Source of the DNA: JANXLO01 sp043762265
Lineage (GTDB): Bacteria > Armatimonadota > Chthonomonadetes > Chthonomonadales > Chthonomonadaceae
Assembly: GCA_043762265.1 (NCBI GenBank)
Contig: JAYUMV010000170.1
Coordinates: forward strand, 1-17,904
DNA: 17,904 bases
Reading direction: 5' to 3'
Part shown: one piece after another, positions 13,201 to 17,904 of the stretch
Numbering within the stretch: position 1 is the first letter of the stretch
Layout of the letters: each line of letters opens with the position of its first letter
Position numbers and translations under genes: made by a program
The notes under the pieces: model-generated
The model's database searches: none
What the model saw: only the letters and a program-made list of their open reading frames with translations
Told to the model about the DNA's origin: nothing

Positions 13201-16200
13201 ATAGATCTGCCCATGGTTCGTCAGTGTGATCGCCGCAGAACCGGCGTTGACCACATTGCCGACAAAGGATCCGGAGTGCAGAGAGAGGTTGTTGCCAAGG
13301 GTGGTGTCTGCGTCGAAACTGACAGTGTTCAGAGCGTTGCCATCGCCGAACGCAATGGCGGCGTTATCGACGAAAGGCGCGTTGGTGAAGGCGAGAGTGC
13401 CGCCATTGCTGATCGTCGTGCCGCCTCCAAGACTGGTCGTACCAGCGGCAATCGCTTTGCCGCCGGTAATCGTCAGGCCAGAGTCCAGGGCGACATCCTG
13501 GAGTTTGAGCGTACTGCCGGAGCCCAGAATGAAACTGTAGGAGTTCTGGACATTGCCGCCGGTGATGGTGACATGGTCGAATGTGTAGTTATCGGTGCCC
13601 CCCACCAGACCGAGCGGGTTCAGGGTGCTGCTCGTATTATCGATATTCATATTACGGAAGGCGATGAGTCCTGTGTCGTAGGTGTTGAACGACTCCGGAC
13701 CGAGCGCGATCGTTCCGCCCTGAAAGGTCAGAACCCCTCCGTTACTCACGTTCGTGGCGCTGCCGACGCCGAAGGTGGTGTTCCCCACGATGGTTCCTGT
13801 GCCGCCGCTGACGTTCAGGCCAGCATCGAAGGCGACATCCTGAAAGGTGAGGCTGTTGCCGTTGGCGAAGCTCAGACTTCCGGAATTGTTGATCTGGCCG
13901 CCATCGATAGTCACGTTGTTAAACGTGTAGTTACCGGTTCCACCGATCAGATTGGTCGGGTCGAGGACGTGCCCGCCGTTATTGAAAGTCGAGTCGATGA
14001 AGTTGATCGTTCCACTGGGGTTGGTCACAAATGCAGCGCCGCTCACGGAGAGGGTAGCGCCATTGAAGTTCAGGATCCCGTTGTTACTGACGTAGGTGGT
14101 ACTGCCGATGCCGAAGGTCGTATTTCCGGTAATGACATCCGCGCCGTTGGTGATGTTGAGGCCTGCATCGAGTGAGACGTTTTTGAGGGTGAGGTAGTTG
14201 TTGTAGTCGAGTTTAAGACTGCCCGAGTTGACGATGTTTCCGCCGGAGATAGTGGCCTGTTGGAAGCGATAGTTGCCAGTGCCTTCAACGAGATTGCCAT
14301 CGAGAGTGCGCCCGGTATTGTCGATCGTCGTCTGATCGAAAACGATCTTTCCGCCGTTGGACGTGATGAGGTGGCTGCCCGTACCGAGCGCTAGCGTGCC
14401 TCCCAGATCCACCAGAGATTGATTACCATCGGCCGAGATCGTCCCCGTGTTGGTCAGCACATCGGAGAAGTAGCTGAAGCTGCCGCCCGACTGCACCGAG
14501 ATGGTTCCCGTATTCGCGAGAGCGCCTGCCAGGTTCATCTGACCACCGTGCGCGGCCGACAGCGTCCCATTATTCACCAAACTAAGGCTGCCATTGCCAG
14601 GCGAAGTAAAAAAGTGGCCCTCGGTGTGGATCGTGCCGTTGTTGGTGAGTGTTACGGGTACATTGGAGTTGTTCAGAAGCAGCCCGGCTTGAGATTGCAC
14701 TGTGACACCGGATCCGAACGTCGTATCCGTGTCGATATGAAGTTCGGAAAAATTCGCGAGATTAAAAGTGACGTTATCGATGCTTGTCACATTGTTGAAC
14801 GCCACAGCGCCGTGATTTATGACATTGGTAGTGCTTCCGACACCGAAAGTAGTGCCACCGTAAATCGTTGCAGTGCCGGTGTTGATGTTCAGCCCGCCAT
14901 CCAGGGCGACATCGGTTAAGGTGATATTGGCGTGGCTGGATGGGTAGACAAAGTTCAGGCCGTCGGAGTGGGCGATACTGCCTCCTGTGAGGGAGGCATC
15001 CAGGAAGTTCAGGCCGCTGTTGCTGGCATCGATCGTGTTTCCGGTGTTGGTGATGTTTCCGTTGAGGTAGATTTTCCCGCCACCTGTGGTCACAAGTTGG
15101 GAGCCGGATCCGAGCACCAGAGTGCTGTTGTTTAAGCCAAGGAAGGTGAAGTTCGAATTGGCGCCGGAGGAAGAGATGATCCCGTGGTTCTCCAGGGAAC
15201 CGCTGCTAAAGAGAAAATTACCGCCGTTTACCGCAGAGAGCGTCCCGGTATTCGTTATGGCATTTCCGTTGATTTGGATGAAGCCGGCGTTCTGCGCGGA
15301 GATCGTTCCGGTATTCACGATGTTATAGCCGGAGCGTATTCCCCCATTGCCGGTGACATCGATCGTCCCGTTGTTCGTCAGCGTCACGGGCGCACCGGGA
15401 TTGTTGGCAAAAATGTAGCCTGATTGGGCCTGAACCGTTACGCCGCTGCCGAAAGTGGTATCTCTCGGAAGGTTGAGTTGGCCACCGTTGAGGGCCAACG
15501 TCGCGTTGTCTATCGTCGCAGTCGAGTTGAGGCGCAGGACACCGGAGTTCATCGTCACACCGGTTCCGAGAGTGGAACCGCCCGCAAGAGTGATGTCGCC
15601 CCCGTTGATCGTCAGGCCTGTGTCGAGACCGACATCGGTCAGTGTCAAAAAGGTATTGCTGCTGAGCGACAGACTTCCCGAATGCGAAATATTGCCGCCG
15701 CTGATCGTGTTCGCGCTACCGTTATTAAGGAGGTAGTTGGTCGCGAAGTCCAAAGTGTTTCCGGTATTGGCGACGTTCGCTCCAAACAACTCGATCTGGC
15801 CGCCGCTGCTCGTAAGGAGTTGCCCGCCAGGTACCAGCTGAATGGACCCTTTCAGCCTGACGAGCGAAGACGCTCCGGAAGCGGAGATCGTGCCGGAGTT
15901 GACAAGGCTGCCCTGGAAAATCTGCAGCGTGCCGCCATTTTGGGCCGTCAGTGTCCCGGCATTCGTGAGCGTTCCGCCGTCAAGAAAGATCTTTCCGCCC
16001 GCAACGTCGGCAGAAATCAGGCCCGAATTTGTCATCGTACCATAAAGCAATTCACTGTTCGCGCCGTGAATAACCATTCCTGCGCCAAGATCGAGACCGT
16101 TTTGGAGCGAGATAAAGGACCTCGACCCTGTGAACTGAAAAGTGGCGTTATCGACCACTCCGGTCTGATAGAGATTCATCTGACTGCCGTTGTTCAGGAC

Positions 16201-16611
16201 TACGGAACTCCCCGCTCCCAGGGAAGAGTTGCCTTCCATCGTCAGAAAACTTCCGTTATTCAGGCTCAGCGCGGTCGTTAAAGCGACATCGGTAAGCGAC
16301 ATGCGAGAGTTCTGCAGCGAAATGCTATGGGTATTCAGCACCCCACCGATCTTAAGAACCGATTGAATATCTGAGATGACCGCATCGTCCAGACTGCCGG
16401 GCACAACATTGGAATGCGTGTTCGCGTTCGTCCAGTTTGTGGAGACGTCCCAGTTACCATTTGCGCCCAGCGTCCAGTCGATGGTATCTGCAGTCGCAGC
16501 GTAGGGAAGGACCGAGCCGATAACGACGGCAAGGAGTCGGGCGGTTGTTTGCCGCCGATGGGGCTCACGCTTGACGCGAAAGCGAGAAAGGAAAGAATTT
16601 TTTTTGCACAT
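10207..16611 (-). CDS. Giant beta-solenoid PEP-CTERM surface protein (2134 residues)
   Basis: A secreted repeat protein. A long basic n-region (1-25) leads into a signal peptide core (about 26-38, LLAVVIGSVLPY) likely cut after ATA at 39-41. From about 106 to 1983 the chain is built of Gly/Asn/Thr/Ser-rich strands that recur with phrases such as LTNNGTISA, NGGxIxFxG, DNAGxTLDA, GNYxFxxxTISGG and LxDVxLDxGL, a pattern expected of a right-handed beta-helix. A different domain follows at about 1984-2100, starting GPGNSPGKLTINGNY, a form common before PEP-CTERM and autotransporter ends. The C-terminus is a PEP-CTERM sorting tag: PEP at 2108-2110, hydrophobic helix WAMLFGLGLTGLMLG, then RRRARR. 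An exosortase elsewhere would process it. The only cysteine is Cys2. No enzymatic motif is seen; adhesion, matrix or cell-envelope structure is inferred. Start ATG 16611 has only a weak AGAAAGAG site. Encoded 41 bp after a foldase gene. Confidence 0.9.
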   Translation of the reverse strand: MCKKNSFLSRFRVKREPHRRQTTARLLAVVIGSVLPYAATADTIDWTLGANGNWDVSTNWTNANTHSNVVPGSLDDAVISDIQSVLKIGGVLNTHSISLQNSRMSLTDVALTTALSLNNGSFLTMEGNSSLGAGSSVVLNNGSQMNLYQTGVVDNATFQFTGSRSFISLQNGLDLGAGMVIHGANSELLYGTMTNSGLISADVAGGKIFLDGGTLTNAGTLTAQNGGTLQIFQGSLVNSGTISASGASSLVRLKGSIQLVPGGQLLTSSGGQIELFGANVANTGNTLDFATNYLLNNGSANTISGGNISHSGSLSLSSNTFLTLTDVGLDTGLTINGGDITLAGGSTLGTGVTMNSGVLRLNSTATIDNATLALNGGQLNLPRDTTFGSGVTVQAQSGYIFANNPGAPVTLTNNGTIDVTGNGGIRSGYNIVNTGTISAQNAGFIQINGNAITNTGTLSAVNGGNFLFSSGSLENHGIISSSGANSNFTFLGLNNSTLVLGSGSQLVTTGGGKIYLNGNITNTGNTIDASNSGLNFLDASLTGGSIAHSDGLNFVYPSSHANITLTDVALDGGLNINTGTATIYGGTTFGVGSTTNVINHGAVAFNNVTSIDNVTFNLANFSELHIDTDTTFGSGVTVQSQAGLLLNNSNVPVTLTNNGTIHTEGHFFTSPGNGSLSLVNNGTLSAAHGGQMNLAGALANTGTISVQSGGSFSYFSDVLTNTGTISADGNQSLVDLGGTLALGTGSHLITSNGGKIVFDQTTIDNTGRTLDGNLVEGTGNYRFQQATISGGNIVNSGSLKLDYNNYLTLKNVSLDAGLNITNGADVITGNTTFGIGSTTYVSNNGILNFNGATLSVSGAAFVTNPSGTINFIDSTFNNGGHVLDPTNLIGGTGNYTFNNVTIDGGQINNSGSLSFANGNSLTFQDVAFDAGLNVSGGTGTIVGNTTFGVGSATNVSNGGVLTFQGGTIALGPESFNTYDTGLIAFRNMNIDNTSSTLNPLGLVGGTDNYTFDHVTITGGNVQNSYSFILGSGSTLKLQDVALDSGLTITGGKAIAAGTTSLGGGTTISNGGTLAFTNAPFVDNAAIAFGDGNALNTVSFDADTTLGNNLSLHSGSFVGNVVNAGSAAITLTNHGQIYADAGTLNLGGSGGTLHIVNDGYLTAYNGGVLTYGGGTLTNNGLISVDGSGAAFNVGGTFVTGSGSMVTSNGGAINFNGATFANAGSTLNADQLVGGSGNYLLNGATISGGSVVNSLYLHLGSGSSLALQDVNLDNGLTISGGSVTLLGSTNLGSGTSISNNGTLAFGAAATIDNASVFFTDSSIGNRIVLNGDTTIGNSAAISGQSGALVNNSGAAITLTNNGILEASAAGGQIRIAPTGGDIHLLNAGNLSASNGGQIVFQGNGSLTNNNSIDIRDGSELQFQSGGTLQNNGQIYVSGGAQFTIASGTLNNAGLIQVGNSGSVANLSGTLVLSNGSQLTTFDGGAVHFNGTTIDNAGRTLDASSFVGGDSNYSFAGATVSGGTITHSESLMVTSGQTLTLTNVGLTGGLNIDGGSVALSGTTHLRAGSAANISEGGSVALNGSSPYDQAIRFADGTAANAVTLTQDTTLGANGLVHGMSGGIVNGGSSTLTLTNNGIISADVAGGQIVIGSSTGGAVDVINNGALSARNGGTLTVDNFLHNNGLISADGSGSLVNLNGTFEPGIGSTLTTSNGGFIKLTGVLNNAGQTTEASTLLGGASNYTFSGTVMGGALVHSNALNLTTGTTVNLNGVSLDAGLSLSGGSATLSGGTGLGSGSTTTFSNGSNLAFQGSQTLNNLTLVFADANSGNQLSLDSNLVIGAGTTIQGSSGSIQGLGNSTTTLTNNGNITVTVAGGSIRFLDPPLDVMNNHTIAATVGGSISYEGGGNFTNSSTGVLSATGSGSTISLTGNLTNSGAVNIGTGASLNLHDSLNQNAGSFIANGTVNIDSGHSLNLTGGILGGGGTINGTVANTGGTVGPGNSPGKLTINGNYAQGSTGILSIDLGGYGQGTTYDWLDVTGNASLNGALDIDLYGGFTPHLGDTFTFLTAASRNGSFNGINSLNNGYAYSVFYDANDARIVVTEAAGVFASTPEPGTWAMLFGLGLTGLMLGRRRARRA
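10663..16296 (-). repeat. Array of nine protein modules marked by LxDVxLDxGL
   Basis: The module marker begins at residues 106, 324, 565, 809, 923, 1037, 1265, 1538 and 1766 of the giant protein (near plus-strand positions 16296, 15642, 14919, 14187, 13845, 13503, 12819, 12000 and 11316). Spacings are 218, 241, 244, 114, 114, 228, 273 and 228 residues. Modules 4 and 5 lack the middle strands of the long modules. DNA identity between modules is diverged, so this is an old array, not a recent tandem duplication. Confidence 0.8.
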
Positions 16612-16652
16612 GGTCTCTTTCTAGAGCGGGAAATTATTACTTGAGCGAAGGA

Positions 16653-17675
16653 CTACTTTTGTGAGGGCGTCGCCATGTAGCGGGCATCGGAGAATTTGAT
16701 GTTGGCGGACTTCTGGAACAGGTCCGAATCGGCCTGCAGCGTTTTGCCGTTGACCTGGACGCCTTTGACCAGCTTCGCGCCGTCCATGCATTCGGCCTTC
16801 ACTTTGTCGTAAGCCACCGAAGCCTCCTGGCTGCGCCCGGTACAGCGCACAATCCAGTGTGCTCCCGCGACCGTTACGGTGTCTAGCTGCTGCCCCGGTT
16901 GCATCGCGAACAGCTTCTCCTCCAGGCCAGGGAACTTCTTCGCGTCCAACTGCCCTCGACGGATCGCTGGCAACAGTCCGTTGTTGGTCCTACTGGCATC
17001 CTTGCTATAGCGAGCCGCCACGGAGGCGAAGGAAGCGCCGGTGGCGAGCGCATGCAGGGCAGCTTGCACATCCTCCGGCTTATCCGAGACGACGACTGCA
17101 ACCTGAACCGCCTCCGGCTGGTAGTACCGGGCCTGAAGGTTTTTCGGATCGAGATTGGCTTTATAGAAAGCCTGCGCGTCCGCCTCGGTAACTGTGATGC
17201 CCTTCGTGACGAGCGCTGACTGGATCAGATCGAGCCGAATGCCTCGGCGCACATCGTCGGGGGTCTTACCGCTCGCCGCCAGGCTCTTGCTGAAATCGGC
17301 CTGACCGGCGAGCGCAGCATATTTCGTTTCGACCTCCGAATCGCTGGGATAGACGCCCTGCTGCCGCGCAAACTGGATTTGAAGCTCTTCCTTCGCCATC
17401 TGCTGGGCCACCGCTGGCCCAGCAGCGAGCTCGCACCGATGCGCAAAATCGCGCCCGGAAACAGCGGTACCGTTGACGGTTAGCGCAGAAGCGTTCTGGC
17501 GCAGGTGCACGAATCCCATTCCGGCAAGAGCGCCTATTGCGACCAGCGCGCCGCCCTGCAACAGCTTAAACCCACGTGCAGGAATGCTTCGTAGGGCCGA
17601 TGCAGAACGGACCTGCGCCCTGGCTTCCGCAGGCGCAGGGTTCGTGTCCATCGACGTATTCATCATAGTGTCCAT
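16653..17675 (-). CDS. Membrane-anchored PpiC/SurA-type foldase (peptidyl-prolyl isomerase)
   Basis: A 340-residue protein predicted to sit in the inner membrane with its bulk in the periplasm. About 36 mostly polar residues precede a single transmembrane helix (about 38-57, LLQGGALVAIGALAGMGFVHL). Then comes a SurA/PrsA-like N-terminal helical region opening with LTVNGTAVSGRDF (65-77) and running to about 170. A parvulin-type PpiC domain follows at about 180-283, with VQAALHALATGASFASVAARYSKD, the variant loop NNGLLP in place of the usual GGxLG, and GAHWIVRCTG at its end. The changed active-site loop raises the possibility of chaperone activity without efficient isomerase activity. Cysteines at 81, 278 and 296 could form a disulfide. 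ATG 17675 has AAGGAA 7 nt upstream. It is 41 bp upstream of the giant surface-protein gene on the same strand, implying co-expression and a client relation. Confidence 0.85.
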   Translation of the reverse strand: MDTMMNTSMDTNPAPAEARAQVRSASALRSIPARGFKLLQGGALVAIGALAGMGFVHLRQNASALTVNGTAVSGRDFAHRCELAAGPAVAQQMAKEELQIQFARQQGVYPSDSEVETKYAALAGQADFSKSLAASGKTPDDVRRGIRLDLIQSALVTKGITVTEADAQAFYKANLDPKNLQARYYQPEAVQVAVVVSDKPEDVQAALHALATGASFASVAARYSKDASRTNNGLLPAIRRGQLDAKKFPGLEEKLFAMQPGQQLDTVTVAGAHWIVRCTGRSQEASVAYDKVKAECMDGAKLVKGVQVNGKTLQADSDLFQKSANIKFSDARYMATPSQK

Positions 17676-17696
17676 AAATAATTTCCTTTGTGTCCG

Positions 17697-17712
17697 TTCG
17701 GATCATTCCGAA
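17697..17712. promoter_or_regulatory. Perfect dyad close to the foldase start
   Basis: TTCGGATCATTCCGAA: 6-bp arms TTCGGA and TCCGAA around TCAT, about 22 bp upstream of the foldase ATG. It could be an operator or, in RNA, a small hairpin next to the ribosome site. Confidence 0.4.
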
Positions 17713-17724
17713 AGCGCCTGCATG

Positions 17725-17748
17725 CCACAGGCAGTTCTCTGCTTGTGG
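17725..17748 (-). other. Stem-loop in the foldase leader
   Basis: CCACA (17725-17729) pairs with TGTGG (17744-17748) and GCAG (17731-17734) with CTGC (17739-17742), with one mismatch pair between the two helices and a 4-nt loop. In RNA this forms a compact hairpin about 50 nt before the foldase start. Confidence 0.45.
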
Positions 17749-17904
17749 CCGCTGACGCTGAAGAGGAGGAGGGTCACGACGGTTTGCCTATTAGATGATC
17801 CGACGAATAGATTTTTGCCCGTTTCCGGTCAGGCTAACGCACCGGGGGAGCAGGCAGACTACTCCCTCCGAAAGGACTTTTGAACCGGCTGGTTGTCCCC
17901 TCCT

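Larger units (their letters stand above)
17676..17904 (-). other. Hairpin-rich leader upstream of the foldase gene
   Basis: No gene is recognised in these 229 bp. Read on the minus strand it contains several possible stems: GGAGTAG with CTGCTCC, CCGGT with ACCGG, and the two hairpins listed separately closer to the start. No clear -35/-10 pair was found. I compared it by eye with c-di-GMP, c-di-AMP, manganese and glycine riboswitch patterns and found no convincing match. Confidence 0.4.

Noticed and set aside
10447..16281. Several long open frames on the plus strand inside the giant gene, for example 13153-14175 (340 codons), 15424-16281 and 10447-11262
   Set aside because: They are antisense to a low-complexity Gly/Asn/Thr-rich repeat gene, whose reverse complement rarely contains stops. 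Their translations have no recognisable domain, no good ribosome sites and no signal peptide, and the minus-strand reading has a complete signal peptide and PEP-CTERM tag.
10663..16296. CRISPR array or recent DNA tandem repeats
   Set aside because: Periodicity is at protein level with diverged DNA; there are no short identical direct repeats with unique spacers and no cas genes.
17725..17748. Possible sigma54 promoter suggested by TGGCAT on the minus strand before the foldase
   Set aside because: The -12 GC element at the required spacing is not present.
17676..17904. Possible c-di-GMP (GEMM-type) riboswitch because of a GGCAAACC segment on the minus strand
   Set aside because: The rest of the aptamer core, such as the GACGCAAAGC and the closing GGGUUACC-like segments, is missing. 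c-di-AMP, manganese and glycine aptamers also fail to fit.

Overview
The window most likely comes from a member of the Armatimonadota (Capsulimonas-like), and in any case from a free-living, GC-rich, diderm bacterium. The main clue is the pseudopilin-like protein at 5026-5778. It has a prepilin N-terminus running into an AQAREKARSASCLSNTKQ segment and ends in an H-X9-DG motif, a style that is abundant in that phylum and in Planctomycetes. A giant PEP-CTERM surface protein fits the same picture. This assignment is inference from protein style, not a measured phylogeny.

Layout. (1) 10-1966, minus strand: an exported redoxin followed by a cytochrome P450, probably one operon. (2) 2044-7609, plus strand: a textbook sigma70 promoter with an overlapping dyad drives an ABC importer of the sulfonate/nitrate/taurine type (lipoprotein, ATPase, permease). 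A pseudopilin-like gene with its own strong terminator follows, and then a siroheme/4Fe-4S nitrite/sulfite reductase. Together the importer and reductase look like an oxidised-sulfur (or nitrogen) assimilation locus. (3) 7685-9129, minus strand: a PAP2-family phosphatase and a short-chain dehydrogenase, separated from the reductase by a long bidirectional terminator hairpin. (4) 9130-9598: an AT-rich, apparently non-coding stretch with a 7-bp dyad, a direct repeat and promoter-like boxes, leading into a stand-alone receiver-domain protein (9599-10024). (5) 10025-10206: two long hairpins between convergent genes. (6) 10207-17675, minus strand: a membrane-anchored PpiC/SurA-type foldase (16653-17675), then 41 bp downstream a 2134-residue beta-solenoid PEP-CTERM protein. 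About 10.7-16.3 kb of that gene is a modular protein-repeat array. The foldase is preceded by a 229-bp leader rich in hairpins.

How the genes work together. The importer would bring in a sulfur oxyanion or sulfonate (less likely nitrate) and the reductase would carry out the six-electron reduction to sulfide or ammonia. The foldase/giant-protein pair looks like a dedicated periplasmic chaperone and client, the client being sorted to the cell surface by an exosortase encoded elsewhere. No tRNA, rRNA, CRISPR array, insertion sequence or integration site was seen. The strongest candidates for something new are the foldase/giant-solenoid pair, the giant protein's 114/228-residue module register, and the REC-only protein with its elaborate upstream region.
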